A stretch of 64,000 nucleotides of DNA from Thermoplasmata archaeon (GCA_021817255.1 JAKAVO010000004.1:1-64000), one strand, 5' to 3'. Positions 44,154 through 52,638 are shown, counted from the first letter of the stretch. The notes: generated from the sequence alone by a model not told the origin. A program made the numbers and translations.

Positions 44154-44771
44154 ATGAAATCTATCTATATTGTAATCGCGCTGGCAATAATCACGTTAAT
44201 GGCAACACCTATGGCAGGGAACATGAGTTTAGGAAGCACTAGTCCGGCACACGTTCAAAGCGCTCCCATACAAGCCAGCAACTATGCCAACAAACTTCAA
44301 AATGTAACAACTCCACCATCAACATTTCCAACGGTCAAGTATTATTACGGCAATGGCAGTTCATGCTCAATAACAACAAGCGAATGGACCAGCATCTTCA
44401 AAAATGTTTTTGATGACAGGTCAATAGTGGCCTACAATTTTTCTGCAAATTCTACACAGTACCTTATAGTTTTTGATATAACATACACAGGCCTGAACCC
44501 ATATGGCGTGCAGTATGTTAATGCGTTATCGCACACGGGGAACCTCTCAAAGAAAAATGAACTGAGGGCATTCTGGATGACTGCAAATGACACATCATGC
44601 GTAAGCGGATACACAAACTGGAAAGCTATCAGTGCAGGTGCATTTCCGGGATTCAGCTGGTCAAAACCAAAGATCCTGCCTAATTACGTGACTGAAGAAT
44701 ACGTTGGAGTCATGGTTGCTGTAGTAGCCTCAGTATTCGGTCTTTATTTCGTCTTCAACAGGCGAAAATGA
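44154..44771 (+). CDS. Anchored surface protein, unknown
   Basis: 205 residues: signal peptide MKSIYIVIALAIITLMATPM, a polar extracytoplasmic part with several sequons and a pair of spaced cysteines (GSSCSI, DTSCVSG), and a C-terminal anchor (VGVMVAVVASVFGLYFVFNRRK). The ORF-track start at GTG 44118 overlaps the previous gene; ATG 44154 begins the signal peptide and has TTTTATTTAT about 25 bases upstream. Probably surface exposed next to the giant protein. No family recognised. Confidence 0.65.
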   Translation: MKSIYIVIALAIITLMATPMAGNMSLGSTSPAHVQSAPIQASNYANKLQNVTTPPSTFPTVKYYYGNGSSCSITTSEWTSIFKNVFDDRSIVAYNFSANSTQYLIVFDITYTGLNPYGVQYVNALSHTGNLSKKNELRAFWMTANDTSCVSGYTNWKAISAGAFPGFSWSKPKILPNYVTEEYVGVMVAVVASVFGLYFVFNRRK

Positions 44772-44825
44772 AGGCCTTCATGATAAAAGGATTTAATACA
44801 CTCAATAATTACTATTAGATAGGAA

Positions 44826-45383
44826 ATGAAAATTGTTTTAGGTATCACGGGTGCATCAGGAAGCATTCTTGCCAGAAGATTTCTAGAAACTGCTGACGCT
44901 GAAGTTCACCTCGTGATTTCAGCTAATTCAGATAAGGTAATAGAGTATGAAACCGGCTACAATTCCTCAGACTTTAAGAAAATGGCTGCCTATACATATG
45001 ATGACACGGATGTTGCCGCCAGGATAAGTTCTGGAAGCTTTATTTTTAATGCAATGGTGATAATGCCATGTTCTATGAACACTCTTGCCAAAATTGCAGC
45101 CGGAATCTCGGATTCGCTTATTACAAGGGCAGCAGCAGTTGCATTGAAGGAAAGAAGAAGGTTGATCCTGGTTCCAAGGGAGATGCCTTTAAGCGCAATT
45201 GCACTGGAAAACATGACCAGAATAACCAGGGCAGGGGGCATCATTGCGGCTGCAATGCCAGCTTTTTACACAAAACCTCAGACCATCGGCGATATGGTAG
45301 ATTTCATGGTTGGCAGGGTAATGGACCTGTGCGGGATGGACAACATCCTTGTGAAAAGATGGAAGGGGGAAGAGAGAGATTAG
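44826..45383 (+). CDS. ubiX: UbiX-family flavin prenyltransferase
   Basis: Adds a dimethylallyl group to FMN to make prenylated FMN, the cofactor of UbiD-type decarboxylases. 185 residues; KIVLGITGASGSILARRF is the flavin site, and MPCSMNTLAKIAAGISDSLITRAA and LVPREMPLS are family blocks. No ubiD partner lies in the window. Its stop codon overlaps the ATT at which the Mut7-C gene appears to start. Confidence 0.93.
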   Translation: MKIVLGITGASGSILARRFLETADAEVHLVISANSDKVIEYETGYNSSDFKKMAAYTYDDTDVAARISSGSFIFNAMVIMPCSMNTLAKIAAGISDSLITRAAAVALKERRRLILVPREMPLSAIALENMTRITRAGGIIAAAMPAFYTKPQTIGDMVDFMVGRVMDLCGMDNILVKRWKGEERD

Positions 45384-45834
45384 GTACCTGGCAGATAATA
45401 TGCTGGGAAGGCTTGCAAGGTACCTGAGAATAATGGGATATGACACAATGTACCCAAATCTCGGCATTTCGGATACGGAACTAATGGAGATAAGCAGGAA
45501 GGAAGAGAGAATTCTTCTATCCAGGGACAAACAGCTCTGTGGCAGATACAAAAAATCCATATTCATAGATTCTGATAAAATAGATGAACAGATAAAACAG
45601 GTCACAACTATTGAAAAACCAATGAGGGAACTTCTGTTTTCAAGATGTGCCGTATGCAACGGCATACTGGTCAAAGGTGCTGATAACTGCAGGGAAGAAT
45701 ATGATCCAAGGAAAAAAGAATCGGTTTACCATTGCCCTGATTGCGGCAAATGTTTCTGGGAAGGGACGCACTCTCAGAATATATTAACCAAATTAGAATC
45801 ACTGAAGGTATACGATGAAATTAAGGGAGAATGA
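45379..45834 (+). CDS. Mut7-C (DUF82) PIN-like RNase with zinc ribbon, apparent ATT start
   Basis: 151 residues if started at ATT 45379. Mut7-C proteins are small PIN-fold ribonucleases with a C-terminal zinc ribbon, here CAVCNGIL...YHCPDCGKCFW. The family begins with a strand and conserved Asp before MLG-x-LARxLR. The in-frame sequence RYLADNMLGRLARYLRIMGYD gives exactly that, but the first conventional start (ATG 45400) would cut off the Asp. No ATG, GTG or TTG lies between the upstream in-frame stop and 45400. ATT overlaps the ubiX stop, allowing reinitiation. Confidence 0.75.
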   Translation: MRYLADNMLGRLARYLRIMGYDTMYPNLGISDTELMEISRKEERILLSRDKQLCGRYKKSIFIDSDKIDEQIKQVTTIEKPMRELLFSRCAVCNGILVKGADNCREEYDPRKKESVYHCPDCGKCFWEGTHSQNILTKLESLKVYDEIKGE

Positions 45835-46837
45835 TGAAGGATGGAGAGAAATACTCATAGAAAACATGGATGATCTATGGTATCTTAAAAACATCATTGA
45901 TCCTGAAACAACCATAAGAAAAAGTGTCATGAGAAGAGAAGAAAAAAGCGAAGACATGGAAAGAAGCAAAGAGACCCCAAGAAAGCCGGTATTGCTTGAA
46001 ATCAAGCCAGAAGAAGTGCACTTCCAGCCATTCACGGACCGCCTCAGGATCCAGGGCATTATTATTAATGGGCCTGAAGGGACTCTGGGGCAGCACCAGT
46101 CTATTTACGTCTCGGAAGGGGAGAACATAGAAATAATGAAGAAGAAGTGGGACAGATCATCTGAAAGCCTTATCAAAGATGCGCTGTTGAAAGTATCCAA
46201 TAATGCCCTGTTTATTGTCATGGACGATGAAAGCGCAACATTCTGCATATTGAGGGAATATGGGCTCCAAACGCAGGCAAAGATATTTTCAGGAAAATCC
46301 GGAAAGGAATATGCCGGCAATTATTCCAGAAAGGCATATTTTGATGAAATCCTGAAAACATTGAATTCAATGAAATTCTCAGGGCCGGTGATTGTCACAG
46401 GCCCGGGGTTCGAGGGAGAAATGTTTGAAAAATCCCTGAAAGAGAAAAAAACTGAACTGGAATCCCATTTTATTCCATCGACAAGAGATGACGAAAATGC
46501 TGTCTATGAAATCATCAACACCGATGCAGTAAGAAAAATAACAGGCGATTCAAGGGCTTCGAAGGAGAGAAGGTATATGGAGCAATTCCTGGAAGGGCTA
46601 TCCAAAAATTCAATGGTTGCGTACGGAAAAGATGAGATATCAAGGCTGTCCCAGACTGGTGCAATCGGGAAATTGCTTGTGCTTGAAGACAATTTCAGAA
46701 ATAAGGATTTTCAGGATATAATGGATAATGTGCACATTTCCGGAGGTGAGATCATTATTATGAGTTCAGAGGGAGAATATGGAAAAACTCTGAAGAATTT
46801 CGGAAGCATGGTTGCACTGTTAAGGTACAATCTTTAA
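45815..46837 (+). CDS. pelA: aPelota, ribosome rescue factor
   Basis: Archaeal Pelota/Dom34 rescues stalled ribosomes and also serves with aEF1A in translation termination-related quality control. 340 residues in three domains: an Sm-like N-terminal domain (GWREILIENMDDLWYLKNII, and RIQGIIINGPEGTLGQHQSI), a central eRF1-like domain (ALFIVMDDESATFCILREYG, VIVTGPGFEGEMF) and a C-terminal L30e-like domain (LEGLSKNSMVAYGKDEI, IIIMSSEGEYGKTLKNFGSMVALLRY). It overlaps the Mut7-C RNase gene by 20 bases, suggesting joint work in RNA or ribosome quality control. Confidence 0.93.
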   Translation: MKLRENDEGWREILIENMDDLWYLKNIIDPETTIRKSVMRREEKSEDMERSKETPRKPVLLEIKPEEVHFQPFTDRLRIQGIIINGPEGTLGQHQSIYVSEGENIEIMKKKWDRSSESLIKDALLKVSNNALFIVMDDESATFCILREYGLQTQAKIFSGKSGKEYAGNYSRKAYFDEILKTLNSMKFSGPVIVTGPGFEGEMFEKSLKEKKTELESHFIPSTRDDENAVYEIINTDAVRKITGDSRASKERRYMEQFLEGLSKNSMVAYGKDEISRLSQTGAIGKLLVLEDNFRNKDFQDIMDNVHISGGEIIIMSSEGEYGKTLKNFGSMVALLRYNL

Positions 46838-46870
46838 GCAACTCATTGTTATAGGAAGGAAATTCTCAAT

Positions 46871-46880
46871 TTTAATATAC
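46871..46880 (+). promoter_or_regulatory. TATA box of tRNA-Leu
   Basis: TTTAATATAC is centred about 28 bases before the first tRNA base, the standard archaeal spacing. Confidence 0.55.
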
Positions 46881-46903
46881 TTTTTAGATATTTGCGGTAC
46901 AAA

Positions 46904-46988
46904 GCGGAGATTGTCGAGCTAGGCTAAAGGCGATGGATTTAGGGTCCATTCCCGTAGGGGTTCGCCGGTTCGAATCCGGCTCTCCGCA
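46904..46988 (+). tRNA. tRNA-Leu, anticodon UAG
   Basis: An 85-base class II tRNA. The acceptor stem GCGGAGA pairs with TCTCCGC, the discriminator base is A, and CCA is not encoded. Anticodon stem ATGGA/TCCAT encloses the loop TTTAGGG with anticodon TAG (reads CUN, mainly CUA). The long variable arm expected of tRNA-Leu is present (CCCGTAGGGG). T arm: CCGG TTCGAAT CCGG. No intron. Confidence 0.93.
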
Positions 46989-47141
46989 TATTATATTAAA
47001 ATGCTCAATTGATAGAAATGAGAGTTCTTTGCTGCAATATATCCAATATCATACAGATACAGCCGGTATAAGGGATTCATGGCATTGTCAGGAATAATAC
47101 TATAAGGCAGAGCAACGAAATGATAAAAATATTATAATACA

Positions 47142-47182
47142 TTTTATAAAAATATCACAATGCTATTAACCAACTATAAATA
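47142..47182 (+). promoter_or_regulatory. Two TATA-like boxes before the HTH regulator gene
   Basis: TTTTATAAAAATAT (47142-47155) and TATAAATA (47175-47182) precede ATG 47196. The first has the better spacing for a short leader; the second would start transcripts at or just after the ATG. Confidence 0.4.
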
Positions 47183-47195
47183 CAACTAATGCAAT

Positions 47196-48173
47196 ATGAT
47201 TCAGAGAGTGCAAAGTGAGTTGCCGCTTGATGACATATCAAAGGAGGTCATAAGAAAGTTCCAGTGGCCCAGGGGGGAAAGTTCTAAATTCACCAGCAGG
47301 CCTTCGGTCTACAGAATGGCACAGGAATTTCAGGTACATCCAAAGGTCATCAAGTCAAGGATAAACAGCCTTTTTGAGGCAGGAGTGATTCGTGACATAA
47401 AATTCTTTGCAGACAGCAGATTTGTGCCATGGAATCGTTATTTTATATTATGTAAGACTTCAAGATGCCTGCCGCAGGAAATATACAACCATTTTAAGGA
47501 CCTTTCTTTCGTTGAGCGGTTAATATTTGGGACTATCAAGTTGCCAAATTCCACAGAGGCAGATACAGAAGTAACAAATGAGATGGAATTTCTGAGCATT
47601 TCCATAATTGCATCAAATAAAGCAGACATGAAAAGGAAAACCAGCTTCATAGAAAAAAAGCTTGGGCATTCACTGGACATCCTGGAAATAACCAACGATT
47701 TCCAGCATAAGGAAAGGTTAGTGACCGCAGGCGAACACATCATATTAAATGCAATACTGTATGAGAATCCACTGACCCTGAACATTGCCGTGATGTCGCA
47801 AAAGCTCGCAATTCCAACACGGACAGTACGCAGGAAAGTTGAAAAGATGCTCGAAGAGGGAGTTATTTATCAGGAAGTTTCTCTCGACACAAGTATGGCC
47901 CAGGACACTCTGTTGCCAAGCATAATAATGGTGGGGGATTATGGGAAATGGCTGCCTGGCATACGTGAGTCAAAGCCCCTGCAAGAGAGGCTGTTGCTCT
48001 ATAAAAACTGGTCAAGATTTTCCTTTTTCATATTTTATGCTGAATCATTCTCAAAAGTCGATCAAATAATTGCAGCAGCAAAAGAAATTGACCCTGCAAG
48101 CATGCTTACATACAGAAACGGGTCTTACAATAACCCATATATAAAGTACCCTTTGCCTGGAACTGGAAAATGA
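47196..48173 (+). CDS. Transcription regulator with two HTH domains
   Basis: 325 residues. HTH 1: RPSVYRMAQEFQVHPKVIKSRINSLFEAGVIRDIKFF. HTH 2 near the middle: NIAVMSQKLAIPTRTVRRKV followed by EKMLEEGVIYQEVSL. Both are the AsnC/winged-helix type in which the wing follows 'GVI'. The regions after each HTH look like degenerate ligand-binding folds. Similar tandem regulators occur in Thermoplasmata. It stands before the repeat surface protein, which is a possible target. The target genes are not known. Confidence 0.75.
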   Translation: MIQRVQSELPLDDISKEVIRKFQWPRGESSKFTSRPSVYRMAQEFQVHPKVIKSRINSLFEAGVIRDIKFFADSRFVPWNRYFILCKTSRCLPQEIYNHFKDLSFVERLIFGTIKLPNSTEADTEVTNEMEFLSISIIASNKADMKRKTSFIEKKLGHSLDILEITNDFQHKERLVTAGEHIILNAILYENPLTLNIAVMSQKLAIPTRTVRRKVEKMLEEGVIYQEVSLDTSMAQDTLLPSIIMVGDYGKWLPGIRESKPLQERLLLYKNWSRFSFFIFYAESFSKVDQIIAAAKEIDPASMLTYRNGSYNNPYIKYPLPGTGK

Positions 48174-48377
48174 AAATGCCTATATTGACATGCATTTTAT
48201 CAACAGGTATAATTTATCTTTGACTTGCAGGGTGGAAAACGGCTAAAATCTGGCACTTGCAAACTATTGGGAAGATGCCAACACAAACCCAAAACTGAAT
48301 TCCCACGATAATGAATGTCACAATCCAGCACTTTTCGTATCGTAATGTATAAAATACAGTCAAATGATCGTTTTTGT

Positions 48378-50867
48378 ATGAAAAATTGTTCTCATCGAGT
48401 GGAAATGCTAAAGGCGAATGCCCTGGTTTTCATCGTGGTAATTGTGCTCATGGCCACTTCATTTGCAGTGGCAACCAGCCATGTGAATCGTGCATCAAGT
48501 CGAGGTGGCAGTTACCTGCCTTCTCAGCCCAGTTCAGGAAGCAGTTCTGTCAAACATTACAACCTGACGCTTGATGAGAAGGGTCTTCCGGCAGGAGCCT
48601 GCTGGGATGTGTACTTCGAGCAGAACGGAACATTTCAAACTATATTATCCTATAACAGCACAATGGTTATCCCTGCTCTAAACGGTTCTCACTGTATATA
48701 TCTTCAGAACGACTCCGGTAACTCTTACTGGTATGGCTATTCAGGCAATTTTAATAATTCTGGCCGTTCGTTTGGCTCTGTAACGATCAATGGAGGCCCC
48801 AAAACTGTAGACGTTACATACATCCGGGATTACTATATTAATTTCACAGAAACAGGTCTTCCGGCAACCAATAACTGGTGTGTAGGGGTGGACAATTCTG
48901 TATATTCAGTGACAAATTCTGCATATCATCCAATACTTGAAGAAAACGGAACATGGAGTTATTGTTTTAGTACGAAAATGTCAGGATTCTACGCATCTCC
49001 TCAAAGTGGAACGGTAACCATTTCCGGTCACAACGTTACTGTTGCTTCCAAATTCACCACTTCTTCTCCAGGACATTACCCCTTAGAATTCACAGAATCA
49101 GGTCTTCCAACAGGCATGGCATGGTATGTGAATCTCAGCAATGGGGATCAGTCTGGTGCAATCACAGGAACATCATTTTCATTTTCTCTGTTGAACGGAA
49201 CATATAATTATACGGTGAGTACGTTATCTGGCTACTCTCCATCTCAATCATCAGGTTCAATCACAGTTAATGGACAAAGCCAGTACATACTAATAACATT
49301 CACAAGTACTAAGCCAACTCCTCCGCCTAAGTGGGCATTCGCAGGTGCATACGCAAATTACAATATCAAAGGCTTTGCGCCAATAGGTAAAGGAAATTTC
49401 ACTTTGCAAATTACAATACTCTCTGTGAATGATACCAATGAATCGATCGGTGTAGAGATGAATGCATACAATTCCACTTCAAACCACCTCCAATATGAAA
49501 ACATTTCCTGGTCTAATTTTTTCCCGTTTATGATCGATCAACAGATGCTATCAGATCTCAATAATGCTTCTTTTGCTAATTCTCATAACGTGACAACAAA
49601 CGTAACCGTTACAACAGCTGGAGGGAAATTCCTAACAGACGAAGTCTATTCTAGCTATAACGGAACTGTTTTCAGAGTGTATTATGATCGCAATTCAGGC
49701 GTACTCGTATTACTTAACTTTTCGAATTCAACTTCGAACGCAACTTTCGAATTAGAATCAACTAACATAATAACAACAGCAACCCATGCCTATGCTATAG
49801 ATTTCACCGAATCCGGTCTCCCGTCTGGAACTGCATGGTATGTTAATTTAAGCAATGGCATGAAGTCAGGTGCAATCACAGGATCATCATATTCAACCTC
49901 TGTGACTAATGGATCATATACTTACACAATATCAACAGGAGACAAAAAATATTCGCCGTCACCATCTTCCGGATCACTAACGGTGAATGGTGCTTCAGTC
50001 TCCAGGGCTGTTAAATTCTCCGAAGTGGAATACACGGTAACATTCAAGGAATCTGGCCTTCCATCAGGAACCAGGTGGTATGTAAGCCTCGAAGACAACT
50101 CCAAATCATCCACAGCAAGCGCAATTACATTCACTGTACCAAACGGAACATACACTTTTGGGGTGGATTCATCCCTGAACATGTCTGGATATGCGCCCTC
50201 GAGCAGCAGTGGTTATGTGACCGTTAATGGTGCAAATAAGATAGAGAACATATCTTTTTCAGTCCCAAGCACTCACCCTCCAGTATGGGCATTCAAAGGA
50301 GCCTATGCAAATTACACCCTGAACCAGACCACGAAGACTTCGACTGAGCATGGTTACATATATTTCAGGATCATAAGCGTCAATAATGCAACCCAGATGG
50401 TAGAGATTTTTACCAAGGCGTACAATGGCACAAAAACAACAACCTCATATTACAACACTTCCTGGAACGATGTCTTTTTTGCCTATAATCAAACTGTACT
50501 GAGCATGTTAAACAACGGAACTCTTCCAGCTTCTTTCCACGGATCTAAAATAAAGAAGGATGTCACTATCAGCACGGCAATGGGAACGTTCACAACAGAT
50601 GAAATAAACACTACCCTGAATTCATCCTCTGCAGGATACGAAGTAATTTATGTGGATGTAAAAACTGGCCTTTTAGTGTCAGTATCCTTTTCGAACAGCT
50701 CAGGAAAGGTTACTGCAGGAATAGCTTCATCCAACATTCTGAACGCTAATCATAAGCCTTCTGGCTCTTTCTCTCTGTCACCAATGGAGCTATATGGCGC
50801 AATAGGGGGGGTTGTGGCAGTTGTTGCGGTGGTCTCCGCGATTTCAATCATAAGAAAGAGAAGATAA
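48378..50867 (+). CDS. Repeat-built anchored surface protein
   Basis: Up to 829 residues. Signal segment MLKANALVFIVVIVLMATSFAVA sits at 48405, so the true start is ATG 48378 or 48405 rather than 48315. Order: three ESGLP-type beta units (DEKGLPAGACWDV, TETGLPATNNWCV, TESGLPTGMAWYV), one WAF-x-GAYANY module of about 150 residues, two more ESGLP units (TESGLPSGTAWYV, KESGLPSGTRWYV), a second WAF module, then the anchor LYGAIGGVVAVVAVVSAISII plus basic tail. These units are common on Thermoplasmata surface proteins; role is unknown, perhaps structural or adhesive. Confidence 0.8.
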   Translation: MKNCSHRVEMLKANALVFIVVIVLMATSFAVATSHVNRASSRGGSYLPSQPSSGSSSVKHYNLTLDEKGLPAGACWDVYFEQNGTFQTILSYNSTMVIPALNGSHCIYLQNDSGNSYWYGYSGNFNNSGRSFGSVTINGGPKTVDVTYIRDYYINFTETGLPATNNWCVGVDNSVYSVTNSAYHPILEENGTWSYCFSTKMSGFYASPQSGTVTISGHNVTVASKFTTSSPGHYPLEFTESGLPTGMAWYVNLSNGDQSGAITGTSFSFSLLNGTYNYTVSTLSGYSPSQSSGSITVNGQSQYILITFTSTKPTPPPKWAFAGAYANYNIKGFAPIGKGNFTLQITILSVNDTNESIGVEMNAYNSTSNHLQYENISWSNFFPFMIDQQMLSDLNNASFANSHNVTTNVTVTTAGGKFLTDEVYSSYNGTVFRVYYDRNSGVLVLLNFSNSTSNATFELESTNIITTATHAYAIDFTESGLPSGTAWYVNLSNGMKSGAITGSSYSTSVTNGSYTYTISTGDKKYSPSPSSGSLTVNGASVSRAVKFSEVEYTVTFKESGLPSGTRWYVSLEDNSKSSTASAITFTVPNGTYTFGVDSSLNMSGYAPSSSSGYVTVNGANKIENISFSVPSTHPPVWAFKGAYANYTLNQTTKTSTEHGYIYFRIISVNNATQMVEIFTKAYNGTKTTTSYYNTSWNDVFFAYNQTVLSMLNNGTLPASFHGSKIKKDVTISTAMGTFTTDEINTTLNSSSAGYEVIYVDVKTGLLVSVSFSNSSGKVTAGIASSNILNANHKPSGSFSLSPMELYGAIGGVVAVVAVVSAISIIRKRR

Positions 50868-50896
50868 TCTCTTCTCTAATATATAGGGAGATATTC

Positions 50897-51607
50897 ATGG
50901 TTTTACGGCAATACACAAATGCCAAAGCATTAGGCAGCATCACTGCTTTGATCATTGTCATCATAATAACTGGCGTGGTATTTGTTCCTATCTTTAACGC
51001 ATTGTCTGAAAGGGCCTCTTCAGGGTCAGGATTCGGATTTCCATCTTCTTCTCTTATCTCAAGCGCTTCCGGAGTAAACACCACTTTTCAGGAACAGGGA
51101 AAACCAAAAGCAACCAACGGAACAGAACTAATATATAATTCAGGCATTGTTTCCGGGGAATATGCCTATTATAACAGCACATCCAAAGGGTATTTCGAGC
51201 TTTTTGAGTTCAAGCTGTCCAGCAATGTTAGCAGCCGCAACTTCTATTCCCACTATTATGCACTGTTCCATACTATCTGGAAAGGCAATGCATCAAGGGA
51301 CAATATTTCTGCCAATCAGTCTCTCCTTGGAACCACTTATTTCTACTTCTCTGGAATTGCATTCACGCCAATCAGGGTTTCCGTAGGATTTAACGGAAAT
51401 TATGCGTTTTTCCTTGAATATCTTGGCACTTCCGCTGTCGATATTAGTCAACTACCCCACCCTGACAGGTGGTGCTTGTTGCTGGCCTCCCCCATGCCCG
51501 TAGGCATGGATTCATTGAACCGCAACGATTGGCTGGTTGGCAACAGCCTGAAGTACTCAGATCTACCAAGTACCTCAATGTTTCTTGAGGCGTTAAGATC
51601 GGCGTGA
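50897..51607 (+). CDS. Surface protein whose C-terminus is replaced by an inserted tnpB element
   Basis: The listed 236-residue ORF has an N-terminal anchor (SITALIIVIIITGVVFVPIF) and a sequon-rich outside domain that runs to VDISQ at 51451. Everything after that is antisense of the inserted tnpB element. Removing the element (51447-52665) joins ...GTCGATATTAGTCAA to GAAGCCTTC... and restores EAFQLTMDKNVT and a stop at 52707-52709, giving 197 residues. The present protein loses 12 native residues and gains 51 foreign ones, so it may still fold. TAATATATA just upstream suggests its own promoter. Confidence 0.75.
   Translation: MVLRQYTNAKALGSITALIIVIIITGVVFVPIFNALSERASSGSGFGFPSSSLISSASGVNTTFQEQGKPKATNGTELIYNSGIVSGEYAYYNSTSKGYFELFEFKLSSNVSSRNFYSHYYALFHTIWKGNASRDNISANQSLLGTTYFYFSGIAFTPIRVSVGFNGNYAFFLEYLGTSAVDISQLPHPDRWCLLLASPMPVGMDSLNRNDWLVGNSLKYSDLPSTSMFLEALRSA
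51447..51560 (-). ncRNA. Predicted omega-RNA scaffold at the right end of the tnpB element
   Basis: In this family the guide RNA scaffold overlaps the tnpB 3' end and stops at the element's right end. Here the last stem is CCACC/GGTGG (51457-51461 with 51468-51472) close to the boundary at 51447. The guide would continue into the flank as TAATATCGACAGCGG..., antisense to the host gene. The 5' limit is a guess from usual scaffold lengths. Confidence 0.5.
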
Positions 51608-52605
51608 AGCTGTAAGTTGCAATTTTTGCAGTGGAATTCTGATCCATTCCTGTTTTGTTTGGATATGTGTCCGCATCTTGAGCATGTCTGTGATGTGTAT
51701 CTTGGATCAACAAAGATCACGGACTTGCCTATGTCTTTGGCTTTGTATTCCATGAACTGCTCCAGTTGGAACGGTGACCATGATCCAAGCTTATGGTTGA
51801 ACTTCTTGCCATTCTTCTTTTTCCTCATCTTCGCCGTCTCGAGTTCCTCAAGTGCAAAGACATCAAATGGGAGATTCACGATTTTTTTTGATATCACATG
51901 ATTGGCATTCTGCATGAACCGTCTCTCTCTTCCGCTCATTTCCCTCAGTTTGCGATGAGCGGAACGAGTGCCCGCATGCTGCAATATCTTTCTGTTGTAC
52001 TGATATCTTCCCTTGACATCTTTTAAATGCCCTGAATTAAAGAACATATTGTTAGACAATACTGCAATATTCTTTATGCCCCGGTCTATTCCTACAACGC
52101 TTGCATCCTTTTTCTTCACTGTTTCATAATCTGCATCATCCACCTCTACCTGGATCATCACAAAAATCTTCCCTTCCTTTGTGTGGATCACAACCTGTGC
52201 ATTCGTGTATTTTCCCGTGTGTTTCTTTATGAGTGGTGAATCTGCCACAGGAAATACCAGTCTGCCTTTGATTGTCGCCAATGATATGGTGTGGCTGTCA
52301 GGATAGAACTTGAAAGTTCTCTGATCATACCTGATTGTGTGCGACTTCCGGTGTATTTTTTTCATAAGTTTTGTCTGTTTTAATGATTCTGATGCTGTAT
52401 CCCTTGCAGTCTGAACTAATGCGGATGGAAGTGTTGGTATCTTTTCCCTAACATCTTTATACGTTCCCCTGTTCAGCTTGTTCTTGTTAAACGTTTTCTC
52501 CAGGAATCCATAGTCCAGAACTATCTGGCACGCTTCCCTGAACTGCCTTCCCGTCTCCAAGAGGGAGGCATCATAGGGAAGTTTCAGTTTAATAGTCCTG
52601 AACAT
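51448..52605 (-). CDS. tnpB: TnpB RNA-guided endonuclease, apparently intact
   Basis: 385 residues, normal for TnpB, the ancestor of Cas12 nucleases, which cuts DNA at sites set by an omega RNA and a flanking motif. The RuvC triad is complete: Asp174 in VGIDRGIKNIAV, Glu253/254 in FALEELE, and Asp336 in HADLNASRNI. The zinc finger is CSRCGH...CKNC (308, 311, 326, 329). The N-terminal part has the helical WED/REC-like pattern. The tail (FNESMPTGMGEASNKHHLSGWGS) overlaps the right-end hairpin. Start ATG 52605 lies 60 bases inside the left end. Confidence 0.92.
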   Translation of the reverse strand: MFRTIKLKLPYDASLLETGRQFREACQIVLDYGFLEKTFNKNKLNRGTYKDVREKIPTLPSALVQTARDTASESLKQTKLMKKIHRKSHTIRYDQRTFKFYPDSHTISLATIKGRLVFPVADSPLIKKHTGKYTNAQVVIHTKEGKIFVMIQVEVDDADYETVKKKDASVVGIDRGIKNIAVLSNNMFFNSGHLKDVKGRYQYNRKILQHAGTRSAHRKLREMSGRERRFMQNANHVISKKIVNLPFDVFALEELETAKMRKKKNGKKFNHKLGSWSPFQLEQFMEYKAKDIGKSVIFVDPRYTSQTCSRCGHISKQNRNGSEFHCKNCNLQLHADLNASRNIEVLGRSEYFRLLPTSQSLRFNESMPTGMGEASNKHHLSGWGS

Positions 52606-52618
52606 TATTTATTAAATT

Positions 52619-52638
52619 GCATTACAGTACATTAATGC
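52619..52638. repeat. Left-end subterminal hairpin of the tnpB element
   Basis: GCATTA and TAATGC form a perfect six-base inverted repeat around an eight-base loop, about 27 bases inside the left end. This is the position at which IS200/IS605 left ends carry the transposase-binding hairpin. Confidence 0.65.

Noticed and set aside
45068-45427. 119-residue plus-strand ORF overlapping ubiX
   Set aside because: Out-of-frame shadow of ubiX and the Mut7-C start; composition rich in Cys, Gly and His without family signature.
46989-47195. Integrated element downstream of tRNA-Leu
   Set aside because: No repeat of the tRNA 3' end was noticed downstream and the neighbouring genes look native.
48225-48290. 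GGGAAGATGCCAA resembles the end motif of the two tnpB relics
   Set aside because: No hairpin precedes it and no TPVE-type tail is readable; the 12-base match may be chance or a fully decayed end.
51147-51386. 79-residue ORF inside the interrupted surface gene
   Set aside because: Shadow frame of the 50897 gene; no support as a separate gene.
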